This document shows positions 10,348-21,482 of a stretch of DNA of 64,000 nt, piece after piece. The stretch covers positions 1 to 64,000 of the forward strand of contig JADJOX010000002.1 in NCBI GenBank assembly GCA_016713565.1, read 5' to 3'. Origin of the DNA: Ignavibacteriota bacterium. GTDB taxonomy: Bacteria; Bacteroidota; Ignavibacteria; Ignavibacteriales; Melioribacteraceae. The translations under genes and the position numbers were made by a program. Position 1 is the stretch's first letter, and each line of letters starts with the position of its first letter. A model generated the notes under the pieces. The model was not told the DNA's origin, made no database searches, and saw only the letters and a list, made by a program, of their open reading frames with translations.

Positions 10348-11561
10348 ATGAATAAAATTAAAAAAACAATTTTATACATTGGTGGTTTTGAATTACCAGA
10401 TAGAAATGCAGCAGCTCAAAGAGTAGTGGCTGTTGGAAAACTTTTCAGAGAATTAGGTTATAATGTGGTTTTTATAGGGATTGATAAATATCTTTCTGAT
10501 AATTCGAAAATTGAGACAACAAAAACTAAATATTTTGGATTTGACTCATGGGCTGTTTCTTATCCTAAAAGTTCTATAAATTGGTTGAAATATATTGGGT
10601 CTATATATGATTTGGAATTTTTAATTAAAAGGTACTATAAAAATGATTTATTTGCTTTAGTATTTTACAATCATCCATTTTTAATTCAGTATAGGTTAAG
10701 AAAAAGTAAAAAAAGATGGGGTTTTTTACTATTTCTGATGCTACTGAATGGTATAGTGGACGTGGCGGAGGAATAATTTTTAATTTTACAAAATGGTTAG
10801 ATTCAACTTTAAGAATGCGATACGAACATAAGAAAGCTAATGGAGTAATTGCCACTAGTAAATTTTTAAATCATTATTATAAAAAAAATAAATGCAATGT
10901 TATTGAAGTCCCAACAATATTTGATAATAAAAGTTTGATGAAAATACAAAAGACTGAAAATAATAATGATAAAAAAATTAGATTTCTTTATGCAGGCAGC
11001 CCGTTTACAATAAAAAGAATTGATAAAAAGCGTAAATCAATAAAGGATAGACTTGACAAGATTATTTCACTTTTCTATAGAATATCAAATAATCATAAAA
11101 ATTTTATTTTGAATATTTACGGTATAACAAAGGAAAATTACTTGTCTGTTTATACAGAACATGAAGACATATTAAATAATTTAGCTAACAATATAATTTT
11201 TAATGGAAGAAAATGTCATGATGAAATCCTAAAAGAAATAAAAAATCATGATTTTACAATATTTTTAAGAGAAAGTGATAGAGTAACTGAAGCAGTATTT
11301 CCAACTAAGTGATCTTAATCAATTGCATGAGGTACACGAGTTATAACCAATAAAATGTCAAATATTGAAAATTTTTTAGAAGATGGACTTAACGGTTATT
11401 ATTTAAGTATAAGTAATAAAAATGAACAAGAAATTAAAATGAAATATATCTTATCACTTAAAAGATGAAATTTTAAAATGAGTAATAATTGTTTGGAAAG
11501 TAACATTTTTGATTATAATAACTATAAGGAAAAAATGATTGATTTTCTTGAAAAATTATAA
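10348..11561 (+). pseudogene. Glycosyltransferase (GT4-like), frameshifted
   Basis: The N-terminus KKTILYIGGFELPDRNAAAQRVVAVGKLFRELGY is a GT4 acceptor domain with a 'P-RNAAAQR' loop seen in many O-antigen enzymes. The second piece carries SDATEWYSGRGG, a donor-domain opening IRFLYAGSPF and FNGRKCHDEILKEIKNHDFTIFLRE. The last part reads TRVITNKMSN and EDGLNGYYLS in another frame. Repaired length is about 400 residues. Breaks lie near 10715 and 11310. Donor and acceptor cannot be told; its place right after the L-6-deoxy-HexNAc genes suggests it uses that sugar (inference). Confidence 0.65.
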
Positions 11562-11616
11562 TTATGAATAGATTTCATAACAAAATCAATTTAGAAAACT
11601 GTACTCTTATTGTATC

Positions 11617-12944
11617 ATGAATAAATTTAACTATAAACCATTAAGAATCTTTAATATATATATTTATTCAGTATTATTCCTTAGTTTTTGGGGACCTGTA
11701 AAATACATTGGGTATGACAAATTTTCAGTTTTAATTTACATATCTTTTTTTGTACTATTTTTTTCTTTTGGATATTCAAGGGGTGTTCATTCATACCTAA
11801 ATGTTACCCTTAGACCAGATAATACAAGAGATTATAATAAAATATTAAAAATTTTGAAATTTGCGATTATTCTTGCAGTATTTATGGAACTTGGGGATTT
11901 TATAAGTATGGTTTTAAGCAAGGATGCAAATTTTTCGTTATTTAGTTTAGGGGAAGCATACCAAAATGCATATCGAGGTTATATAAGAGGTCAGGCGAAT
12001 TATAGTATTTGGCAAATAATTAAAATATTTCTGCAAGTTCCACTTTTAACCGTATTGATTTTAGGTCCATTCTATTTTAATATTTTAAATAAAAAAAATA
12101 AAGTACTTGTAATACTTACTTATTTTTTAATGATTTTTATTAATACCGTTGGTCAAGGAAGACAAAAACAATTTGGCGATATTATAATTTTTTGTCTGTT
12201 TCACTTTTTTTTAAGGAATATACAAAAAAAGATGGGGCAAAAATTTCTTGGATTAAAAAAAATATAAAACCCATTATTATGGTGTTAGTAGGTATTGCTG
12301 AGGTTGCTATTTGTGTTAAATATGAGATATAGTGCCTTAGGTGTGACTGATCTTAATATAAATTATGCAGCAAATCCTTTAATGCAATATGATACCGACA
12401 ACATTTTTTTCTCAATATTAGGCATAAATCTTGGCCTAGCAGCAAGTATTTTAACTTTTTACTTTACTAATGGTTTATTTGGTTTATCCTTTGCATTAAA
12501 TCTACCATTTGTTTGGACTTTTTTGTTGGTCACTCTTATTCTTTAACAATATTTCTTGATAAAATTGTTGGTTTGCCTGTAAGTATTTCTGAAACTTACC
12601 CATATAGAGTTGGTGCAGCAACTGGGTGGGGTGAGTCAAAATGGCATTCAATATTTTCCTGGTTTGCATCTGCTTTTACTTTTGTTGGTACGTTATTTAT
12701 TTTTATTCCTATAGGTTATATTTATGCAATCACTTGGCAAGAAGCAAAATATAAAAATCCTTTTTCAATTATTTTATTTTCTATTTTAACACTTGGATTA
12801 ATTTTTGTGCCTGCCAATAACCAATTATTACATACTCCTGAAGGTTACTTATCAACCATTTTCTTTATTTTGATGTGGTCATTTCAACATAAACGTTACA
12901 ATTTTATTTATCCAAAATGTAAATATTCTTTAATTTTTTACTAA
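11617..12944 (+). pseudogene. O-antigen/oligosaccharide repeat-unit polymerase-like membrane protein, frameshifted
   Basis: A strongly hydrophobic protein of about 440 residues with about ten membrane segments. The pattern is usual for Wzy-type polymerases: paired N-terminal helices, a long soluble loop (residues 60-85, YLNVTLRPDNTRDYNK), a second loop with AYQNAYRGYIRGQANYSIWQ and a short Arg-rich GQGRQKQFGD loop. It would link repeat units on the periplasmic side. The rest continues in other frames from 12295 and 12513, with an Arg/Trp-rich loop YPYRVGAATGWGESKW. Breaks lie near 12250 and 12510. The family is too variable for certainty. Confidence 0.55.
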
Positions 12945-13011
12945 TACATAGATTATTTTAAAAAATTAGAGTAATAAGATTAAGAATAAATTCAATGAGC
13001 GAAGGTTATTT

Positions 13012-14473
13012 TTGGCATTAATGTTAAATGAGCAAAAGAAAGATACTTTACTAAAATCAAGTTTGATTGTAGTGTTACTTACAGTAAGTGGTAAAATTAT
13101 AGCCTTTGGAAAAGATATCGTAATATCAGGTGTTTTGGATCTAATTATAAAACAGATGCATATTTCGTTGCAAATAGTGTCCCTTCACTTTTCTTTTTAG
13201 GATTTTATACTACAATTGCCTTTGTATTTTTACCATTGTATAATGAACGAAGGCTTTCAATTGGGAAAACTGAGGCAGATAAATTTGCAAACAATGTAAT
13301 TACTTTTTATGCTATTATTTCTTTATTTTTATCTATAGTTGGTGTTGTTTTGGCTCCTAAAATAATTTCTTTGATTGCACCAGCTTTTGATTTTAGAACT
13401 AAAACTTTAGCTATTAACCTTACAAGAATTGTTTGTCTATCTTTTGTTTTTAATATTATAGTTGGAATCTTTTCATCTTTACAGTATGTAAATAAAAGAT
13501 ATTTTGGACAACAAGTCATACACTTAATAAATAACTTAATGGTGCTTCTATCAATACTTATTTTTGCAAAAGATTTAGGTATTTATATTATAGCAATAAG
13601 TGGTGTTCTTTCTTGGGTTATACAAATTCCAATTCAGAAATATATTTTTGTTAAAGATTTTAAATATAAAATTAATTTAAATTTTAATGATACTACTTTT
13701 AAAAAATGCAGATAATGATTTTCCTGTATTTTTAAGTATTGTTGTTGAACAACTTAACGTCATAATTGATACTTCATTAGGTTCTAGTTTAAATGAGGGT
13801 AATATCTCAGCTTTGAATTATGCAAACCGATTAATGAATTTTTCTTCAGGGATGTTTGTTTTGGTAATAAGTACAATAATGTATCCAATCTTTTCGGATC
13901 TTATTGTTAAAAAAGAAATAAGCCAATTAAAAATTGAAATAGCAAAAAACATTATTTATAAAAGGGTGAATTCAGTATTTCTAATGTGCTCTTAACTTCT
14001 GAAGTTTATATTGCCTATTCGATTTCTATGTTATTTTATGGTTTTAAAGAAATATTAAATAAAATATTTTATTCTTTTCAAGATAGTAAAAGCCCTTAAT
14101 CTTGAGTGTAGTGTCAATTTTAATAAATATTGTTTTTAGTATAATATTAGTTCAACATTTCAGGGCAGTAGGATTAGCTTTAGGAACATCTATTTCCACC
14201 TTTTTTTTATTTTACTTTACAGTACTTTTTATTAGAAAGTTAGTCAACGGCAATTTTAATAATTTTTTAAATCTTATACTTAAAGTAATAATAGGCCTAA
14301 TAGTAATGTTGTTTGTTTTTTATGTTAATGATTGGTTAGCATTAACAAATAATTACTATATTAATTTTTCTATTGGTTCGATTTCTGGATTTGGATTTTA
14401 TATCTTTACATTAATTGTTCTTAAAAATGAAGAACTTACAATTATTTTAAATAAATTAAAAATACACTTTTAA
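13012..14473 (+). pseudogene. MurJ/MVF-type lipid-linked oligosaccharide flippase, frameshifted
   Basis: Rebuilds to about 480 residues with 12-14 membrane segments. Markers of the MurJ/MviN branch of the MOP flippases are KSSLIVVLLTVSGKIIAFGKD, an AYFVANSVPSLFF-like stretch in shifted frame and FLPLYNERRLSIGKTEADKFAN, followed by SLNEGNISALNYANRLMNF. A cluster flippase (Wzx role) is the natural reading, moving a lipid-linked repeat unit outward; cell-wall MurJ is less likely here. TTG at 13012 has GAAGG six bases before it and is preferred to ATG 13021. Breaks lie near 13130, 13205, 13700, 13990 and 14090. Confidence 0.65.
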
Positions 14474-14489
14474 TTTTTCATAAAATCAT

Positions 14490-15613
14490 ATGCATATTGT
14501 TTTTATAGTTACTGAAGACTGGTATTTTGTTTCACATAGATTACCAATTGCAAAATTTTAATAGCAAATGGTTTTACTGTTACTTTAATTACAAAAGTTT
14601 CAAAATATAAATTATTATTAGAACAAAGCGGTTTTGAGTTAGTAAATATAAACTGGAATAGGAATGATAAAAATCCTTTTAGATTTGTAAGTAATATAAT
14701 ATTTATTAGAAGCGAACTAAAAAGAAACAAAATGTAATACTGCATAATGTTGCGTTAAAACCAATAGTATTTGGTTTTTTTTCCAGTTTATTTTTATCCA
14801 AAGTCGTAATTGTAATGCAATATCTGGTTTAGGCTACCTAACAACATCACATGGTTTGAAACAAAATCTAAAAGAGTACATTCTAAAATCTGGCTTAGGT
14901 ATTTTACTAAAAAAGAAGTCTTATACAATTGTTCAAAATTCCTCAGATAATGAATTTCTTGTTGCAAATAAAATTACTAATCATGAACATATTTTTTTTA
15001 TTAAAGGTGTAGGTGTTGCAGTTCAGCCGTCAAAAGAAATTTTGATAAAAAACAATTTTAATGTTCTTTTTGCCGGTCGAATGCTTTGGTCGAAAGGAGT
15101 AAAAGAAATCATTGAAACAGCAAAACTATTTGAACTGGATGGTAATAATTCCATTACATTTCTTTTAGCTGGAAAACCAGACGAACAAAACCCCGAAGCT
15201 ATTCCGTTATCTTATCTCGAACAGTTAAAGAATAGCAAAAATATTTTATGGCTAGATCATGTTGAGGATATGACAAAAGTTTATCAAGATACCGATATTT
15301 TTCTTTTTCCGACCAAGTATGGAGAAGGTGTACCAAAAGCACTATTAGAAGCCGCATCATTTGGCATTCCAATAATTTGTTCTGATAATCCGGGTTGCAA
15401 AGAAGTTGTAAAAAATAATTATAATGGTATTGTATTAAAGAACTTAGGACCGCAAGAAATAAAAAACAATATTATTATGTTATGTAACGATATTGAAAAA
15501 GAAAATCTATGTCAGTAAATTCTCAGCTTCAAGTTAAAGCAGAATTTTCAGATCATATTATTTTCGATAAAATGCTGAAACTACATAATTCAATTAGTCC
15601 CATAATTAAATGA
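14490..15613 (+). pseudogene. GT4 glycosyltransferase, frameshifted in its N-terminal part
   Basis: Opens MHIVFIVTEDWYFVSHRLPIAK at ATG 14490, the exact style of WbpY/PglA-type GT4 enzymes ('TEDWYFLSHR'). After breaks near 14560, 14725 and 14820 a clean reading continues: FNVLFAGRMLWSKGVKEIIE, ITFLLAGKPDEQNP and DIFLFPTKYGEGVPKALLEAA, the donor-binding E-x7-E motif. It then continues to a TGA that overlaps the ATG of the next gene (ATGA at 15610-15613), so the two are translationally coupled. This and the sugar-phosphate transferase downstream suggest an early step in repeat-unit assembly (PglA-like role, inference). Confidence 0.75.
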
Positions 15614-16491
15614 AAATACTTCTAGCCGGTCAGAACGGAATAATTGGTTCCTACCTATTCAACGAATTAAAGAGTCATTATCATTTGTTTGGTATTGGGA
15701 AAGGGGCACATATTTCCAATAATTATTGTGATTTAGATTTAACAGATATAAAGAGAGTTGAAAATTTTATAAATCAGCAAATTCATTTTGATGTATTGAT
15801 ATTTTTAGTTGGTTTAGCACATGACAAGGGCAGAAATCAAGATTATCCGGTGTTTGAAAAAATCAATTTTATAACATTGATTAACCTTCTTGAATCTATG
15901 AAGAAGTTAGATAAAGTTCCTGCAAAAATAATCTTTTCAAGTACAATTTCGGTTTACGGCGAAAAAATGGATCGAGATTTTTACTGTGAGGAAGATATTT
16001 TAAATCCAAATTCCCCATATGCAAAAACAAAAATACTAGCTGAAAATTATTTAAATAAAACATTTAGTAACAAAAGCTGGATATTGCGTTTTGCACCAGT
16101 ATATTCAGAAAAATTTAAATTAAATATTACCCGCAGAACAACAATTAAAGGTAAAAATTACAAAGTTGGGAAAGGTGAAAACAAACTATCTTTGTTGAAT
16201 ATTAAAAATATATATTATGCTGTAAATCAAATACTAGAAGGCAAACTGCCAAGCGGAACATATAATATTGCTGATCAGAAAATTTATACTTTTAATGATT
16301 TACTGAATTATACAAATATCAAAACTCAAATTACTATTCCAAAGATAATACCTAAAACTGCTTACACTTTAGGTAAATTATTAAATAATATTTTTTTACA
16401 AGAAAACAGTATAAAACTGCTTACTGATAATATTTATTCTACTACAAAATTAGAAAAATATATAAAATTACCTTATTCACTTTCCGACTGA
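15610..16491 (+). CDS. NAD-dependent epimerase/dehydratase or 4-keto reductase of a UDP-sugar
   Basis: Intact, 293 residues, extended SDR fold. Nucleotide loop GQNGIIGSYLF at residues 7-17 (GxxGxxG), IIFSSTISVYGE with the catalytic Ser/Thr, SPYAKTK giving the YxxxK pair at about residues 137-141, and a sugar-binding C-terminal half. The start overlaps the stop of the glycosyltransferase before it and only 6 bases separate it from the phosphoglycosyl transferase after it. The same gene pair (epimerase/reductase plus sugar-1-phosphate transferase) occurs in WbpV-WbpL-type O-antigen loci, where the SDR makes the UDP-QuiNAc or UDP-FucNAc that starts the repeat. The exact product is not decidable here. 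Confidence 0.75.
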   Translation: MKILLAGQNGIIGSYLFNELKSHYHLFGIGKGAHISNNYCDLDLTDIKRVENFINQQIHFDVLIFLVGLAHDKGRNQDYPVFEKINFITLINLLESMKKLDKVPAKIIFSSTISVYGEKMDRDFYCEEDILNPNSPYAKTKILAENYLNKTFSNKSWILRFAPVYSEKFKLNITRRTTIKGKNYKVGKGENKLSLLNIKNIYYAVNQILEGKLPSGTYNIADQKIYTFNDLLNYTNIKTQITIPKIIPKTAYTLGKLLNNIFLQENSIKLLTDNIYSTTKLEKYIKLPYSLSD

Positions 16492-16497
16492 TAAAGT

Positions 16498-17046
16498 ATG
16501 CAGCGCATTATTGCATTATTGCTTTTACTTCTTTTATCTCCTTTATTTTTAATTATTACTCTTGCAATAGTTGTTGAGGATGGTTTTCCATATTTGTTTA
16601 CTCAAAAAAGAGTGGGAATTAATTACACTTTTTTTACTATGTATAAATTTCGCACAATGAAAAAAAACACGCCAAATGTGGCGACACATCTTCTTAAAAA
16701 TCCTGAGAAGTATCTACTTAAATTCGGTCACCTGTTAAGAAAATTAAGTCTGGATGAATTGCCAAATTTATTAAATATAATTAGAGGCGATATGGCTTTT
16801 GTCGGCCCTCGACCAGCACTCTATAATCAAGATGACTTAATGCAATTGAGGATAATTGCAGGTGTTGATAAATTATTGCCGGGTTTAACAGGATGGGCGC
16901 AAATAAATGGTAGGGATGAACTTTCTTTACCTGATAAGGTTGCGTTAGAAAAAGAATATTTAAGCAAAAAATCTTTCGGATTTGATCTAAAGATAATATT
17001 TTTGACATTTATCAGCGCCTTGTTTGGAAAAGGTGTAACTCATTAG
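16498..17046 (+). CDS. Initiating sugar-1-phosphate transferase (PglC/WcaJ C-terminal-type)
   Basis: Intact, 182 residues, a small monotopic phosphoglycosyl transferase that moves a sugar-1-phosphate onto undecaprenyl phosphate, starting repeat-unit synthesis. Features: one N-terminal hydrophobic re-entrant helix (RIIALLLLLLLSPLFLIITL), FTQKRVG, YKFRTMKKNT, then LRKLSLDELPNLLNIIRGDM with the catalytic Asp-Glu pair, VGPRPAL and PGLTGWAQINGRDEL. Length equals the minimal PglC core with no extra N-terminal domain. The preceding SDR probably supplies its substrate. It follows the SDR by 6 bases. Confidence 0.9.
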   Translation: MQRIIALLLLLLLSPLFLIITLAIVVEDGFPYLFTQKRVGINYTFFTMYKFRTMKKNTPNVATHLLKNPEKYLLKFGHLLRKLSLDELPNLLNIIRGDMAFVGPRPALYNQDDLMQLRIIAGVDKLLPGLTGWAQINGRDELSLPDKVALEKEYLSKKSFGFDLKIIFLTFISALFGKGVTH

Positions 17047-17276
17047 TAAAACAGAATTCAAACCTTTTGTTTGTTTCCAAAATTATAGATGATGTTCACG
17101 AAAATCTTCAGGCCTGCAAGAAAGTTATCAAAGATTGTAAGTTTTTGGAACAGCAATAAAAGTTTCAAAAAAATTTATTTTAACTTTGTTATATGCATCA
17201 TGTTAATATCTAATTATCAATCATCACTGAACTTGATTTGAGTTCTAAATGCTTTTCATAAATACATAAATAAAAA

Positions 17277-19175
17277 ATGAAAATTAAGTCAATAAATATT
17301 ATTAGGCTTTTAGCTTTTTATAAAAATTTTCTAAACTTCAGGAAAATATCAAGTTTAAATTTTGATATACCAAATCATTTTATCAATTCCGCTTTTTCAC
17401 GTTTCCACTTCTTTACCTTTTCACATTTCAACTTTTTCTTTTTCATATTTCATATTTCACTTTTCACAGTAACTTTCTCCCAAGTAAACTATGAGCCGGC
17501 AACAAGCAGTGTTTATTCATTTCTTGAAAGAATGAGCGCTAAGGGAATAATTCAGACAAACGAAGAGATAATGCCTTACAGCAGAATGGAAATAGCCGGC
17601 AAGCTGCAGAGAATTTTTCAATATTCAAAAATGGGCATTTCAGTTTCACAAAACCTAAATGAAAAACAAAATGATAAGTCATTAAATACTAATTCAGTTG
17701 CTGATAATGACTCAAAAAATAAATCGCAAATAAGAGATAATTCAGTTAAGATTAGCGGAATGGAAGAAAATGAATTTATATTTTACATTAGAGAATATGC
17801 CGTTGAATTAGATAAACTTGGATTTGATTTAACTGATTATGAAGTAAAGCATAAATTGATTGATTTGAAAAATGATAATTTTGGATTTGATAAATACAAC
17901 AGATTTAGAATTTTAAGTTACAGCAATGATAGTTTCGGATTATTCATCGATCCTATTCTTGGGTATTCATATAATTCATTCCGGAACGGAAGTTTATGGA
18001 GTTATTCAAACGGATTAAGGTTGTATGGGAATTTTGGAAATAATTTTGGCTTTGAGCTTCAGTTTTGTGATAATCATCCAAGAGGAGACAATTTAGATCG
18101 TTATCGCAAATTTACATCATTGACCGGTTATGAATTCAAAGTCGGTCAAACTAACGGTTTTGATTTTGATAGAATGAATGCCAATATAAATTATTCTTGG
18201 AGTTGGGGAAGCTTAACTCTCGGTAAAGATTTTAACTATTACGGCAGCGGTGAAAACGGTAAATTGATTTTATCCGATAAAGCGCCGTCTTTTCCATTCA
18301 TTAAATTTGAGGCTCAACATTCCGATTGGTTTAGATTTTCTTACATTCATGGATATTTAAATTCGCAAATTATTGATTCATCCGATATAAGGATTGGTAC
18401 TTCAAGAGATCATTATCCAAAAATTGAAAAATATTTTGTGACTCATATGTTTTCATTTACACCGCTGAGTAGTTTAAATATTTCACTTGGGGAATCTGTT
18501 ATTTACAGTGACAGATTTGAGCCTATTTATTTAATTCCCGTAGCATTTTTCAGGCTCGCGGATCATTATTTAACTGATCCCGATGAAAGCGCGGGAAACG
18601 CGCAATTATTTGCTTCAATTTGGTATAAAAATTTTACATTAAAAACTAAATTTTATGGTTCTATATTTATTGATGAATTATCTGCCGGTAATTCTGATTA
18701 TCCGCAGGCAGTTGCTTATAATTTAGGAATAAAATCTATTGATCCAATAATTCCGGAAAGTGAATTAATTTTAGAATATTCGAGGATAAATCCATTTGTA
18801 TATTTTCACGTTGATAAAGCGCAGACTTACGCAAATTACGGTTATGAAATGGGACATTGGATTGGAAGCAACGCAGATCAAATTTATTTGTCTTTTAAGA
18901 AAAGAATTATACGCGGGCTAAACTTCAATTTGTATTATTCCGTTGTTAGAAAAGGTTCAGAGGAAAGTTTTGACGAATTAAGATATCAGGATTATCAAAC
19001 GTTTTTATGGGGCGAGAAAAATCAAGTTGTTGAATATGGCTGTAATCTAAGTTATGAAATATTGCATAACTTCAATTTAAAATTTGATTATAAGAATATT
19101 GACGAAAAATTAAATAAAAAATTATTGTTATATGAAGGAAATTTAATTGCTTTTTCGATAGGGTATGGATTATAG
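17277..19175 (+). CDS. Wzi-like capsule-assembly outer-membrane protein (paralogue 1)
   Basis: Intact, 632 residues. The N-terminus holds a very Phe-rich hydrophobic stretch (residues about 40-65) ending TVTFSQ, probably the real export signal, preceded by 40 unusual residues, so the true start may be later. Then a helical ERMSAKGIIQTNEEIMPYSR segment, a low-complexity Asn/Lys/Ser linker (residues 120-160) and a beta-barrel-like C-terminal part. WSWGSLTLGK, YGSGENGKLILSDKAPSFP and DWFRFSYIHGYL are features of the Wzi/capsule-assembly barrel family, which holds polysaccharide at the outer membrane. A second copy lies at 21483 and shares these blocks. The pyrimidine-rich DNA coding for the signal is noted separately. 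Confidence 0.7.
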   Translation: MKIKSINIIRLLAFYKNFLNFRKISSLNFDIPNHFINSAFSRFHFFTFSHFNFFFFIFHISLFTVTFSQVNYEPATSSVYSFLERMSAKGIIQTNEEIMPYSRMEIAGKLQRIFQYSKMGISVSQNLNEKQNDKSLNTNSVADNDSKNKSQIRDNSVKISGMEENEFIFYIREYAVELDKLGFDLTDYEVKHKLIDLKNDNFGFDKYNRFRILSYSNDSFGLFIDPILGYSYNSFRNGSLWSYSNGLRLYGNFGNNFGFELQFCDNHPRGDNLDRYRKFTSLTGYEFKVGQTNGFDFDRMNANINYSWSWGSLTLGKDFNYYGSGENGKLILSDKAPSFPFIKFEAQHSDWFRFSYIHGYLNSQIIDSSDIRIGTSRDHYPKIEKYFVTHMFSFTPLSSLNISLGESVIYSDRFEPIYLIPVAFFRLADHYLTDPDESAGNAQLFASIWYKNFTLKTKFYGSIFIDELSAGNSDYPQAVAYNLGIKSIDPIIPESELILEYSRINPFVYFHVDKAQTYANYGYEMGHWIGSNADQIYLSFKKRIIRGLNFNLYYSVVRKGSEESFDELRYQDYQTFLWGEKNQVVEYGCNLSYEILHNFNLKFDYKNIDEKLNKKLLLYEGNLIAFSIGYGL

Positions 19176-19462
19176 AAGATTGATTATCCAAAACATAGTG
19201 ATTAGAAATGAGTACAAAGAAATTTAAAATGAAGAGTTATAAAATTATTATTGGTAAATGAAACCCATGATTTTAAAAAAAAATATTAAAAATATTGGAC
19301 AACTGGCGAATGTGGTCAAGTAAAGAGAATCAAAGGAAAGTATAATAAAATAAGTTAAATAAGAACCTAAGAATTTCGAAAATAGTATTGATTTTTGCCG
19401 TATTAATAATTTATTTTGTATATAATATTTCTATATTAAAAAGTTAAAAATTAAAACCAAAA

Positions 19463-21375
19463 ATGCCATATAAAAACATAGCTCGTTTTACAAAACGTTT
19501 AAGAAACAGACATTTTTTCTTTATAGATTTATTTATTTGTCTAATTGCGCCGTATTTAACAGTTTTTATGCGATTGGACGGTAATATAGATTATTCCAAA
19601 TACGGAAGCGCTATTCTTTTTGCTACAGTATTATTCTCCGTGTTAAAATTAACAATATTTTATTTTTTCGATCTATATAGAAGATTCTGGGCAACTGCCA
19701 GTATTGATGAACTTGCCAGACTTATTTATATTGGGGTTAATACGGTTTTAATCGAATCGATTTTGTTTGTTATTTTAAGAACATTTCATTCAATACCGCT
19801 TCATATTTTACCGTTTTCATTTCCGTTTATTGAAAGTACAATCGTAATCTTATTTGTTTCCTCGTCCAGATTCAGTATAAGGTTTTTTGAAAGAATAGAC
19901 GAGAGAAAACTTGCAATGGAATCATACGGTACGTACGTTTTGATTATAGGCGCGGGCGGAGGCGGAGCATCGGTAGCTCAAGAAATGCAGAAAAACAATT
20001 ATTTAAATATGACTCCTGTCGCATTTCTCGATGATGATCCTTCTAAACTTAAGTTAAGAATACGAGGCGTTCCGGTTGCAGGTAAAATAGATGAAATGGG
20101 CAAAATTGCGCGTAAATTTAGGATTAAAAAGGTTATTATAGCTATTCCTTCGGCTTCCGGAAAACAATTAAGAAGAATTTTAGATATTGCAAGCGAAAAT
20201 AATTTAGAGACATTAACCGTTCCCGGAATTAATGAAATTCTAGGAGGAAAGGTCGACATTAGTAAATTAAGAAAAATTCAAATTCATGATCTTCTGAGAA
20301 GACTGCCTATAAAAACGGATATTCAAAAAGTGGAACATCTGCTAAATGATAAAGTAATTTTATTAACCGGTGCGGGCGGTTCAATTGGAAGTGAATTGTG
20401 CAGGCAAATACTTAAATGTCATCCTAAAGAGTTAGTGATTTTAGGGCATGGCGAAAATTCTATTTTTGAAATTGAAGAAGAACTTAAATTTTTGATAAAT
20501 CAAAATAAAAGTAAAACGAAAATAATTAGTCGAATTGCCGATATTAAAGATGTAAATCGTCTTGAAGTAATTTTTAGAGAGTTTAAACCAAATGTTATTT
20601 TTCATGCAGCAGCGCATAAACATGTTCCGCTTATGGAAGAAAATCCATCAGAAGCTGTTTCAAATAATTTACTCGGCACAAAAATTTAGTTAATATGTCA
20701 ATTAAATTTGAAACACAGAATTTTATTTTAATTTCTTCCGACAAAGCGGTTAATTCCACAAATTTAATGGGTGTATCAAAGCGAGTAGCCGAAATGATTG
20801 TGCTTAAAGCGGCTGTTGACCATAATAAAAACTTTAAGGCTGTTCGTTTTGGCAATGTTTTAGGCAGCAGAGGAAGTGTAATTAAAACTTTTCAAAAACA
20901 GCTTGAAAGAGGTGGACCTTTAACTATCACGCATCCCGAAATTACTAGATATTTTATGACGATACCGGAAGCGGTTCAGTTAGTGCTGCAGGCATCGGTT
21001 TTAGGTAATGGAGGAGAAATTTTTGTGCTAGATATGGGAGAACCTGTTAAAATATTGGATTTAGCAAAAGATGTAATTAGATTAGCCGGATTGGAAGAAG
21101 GTGTAGATGTTGATATTGAATTCACCGGATTAAGGCCAGGCGAAAAAATGTTCGAAGAATTATTTAAAGACGGTGAAGAATATATTAGGACGGAGCATGA
21201 AAAAATTATGTTTGCTAAAAATTCTAGCGAATTTATCCCTTCTGATCTTGAGGCAAGACTTGACACTCTAATTTCTAATTGTAATAATTATTCTTCAGAA
21301 GAAATAATTAAATCCTTTTCCGAACTTGTGCCGGAATTTTCACATCAAAGTTTAATTGCTGAACGAGTACTATAA
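19463..21375 (+). pseudogene. WbpM/CapD-type membrane-bound nucleoside-diphosphate-sugar 4,6-dehydratase, one frameshift
   Basis: Two collinear pieces of 408 and 226 residues give the full length of about 635. The N-terminal part has four membrane helices, then a Rossmann-like domain (VLIIGAGGGGASVAQEM). The catalytic domain begins ILLTGAGGSIGSELCRQILK, followed by FHAAAHKHVPLMEENPSEA, SSDKAVNSTNLMGVSKR, FGNVLGSRGSVI and FTGLRPGEKMFEELF. It converts a UDP-HexNAc (UDP-GlcNAc in WbpM) to its 4-keto-6-deoxy form. One break at about 20690, where GTKI must join VNMSIKFE. It probably feeds the SDR at 15610. It lies between the two Wzi-like genes. Confidence 0.85.
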
Positions 21376-21482
21376 ACTAAAATTTTACAAAATTTATTTT
21401 ATCTTTATATTTTAATATTTAATAACTGAATTATACTAATTATTAAATCAATTAAAAATTATCACAATTAAAACGGGAAATA

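Noticed and set aside
13012..14473. Cell-wall lipid II flippase MurJ
   Set aside because: Place in a polysaccharide cluster with polymerase and glycosyltransferases favours a repeat-unit flippase of the same superfamily.
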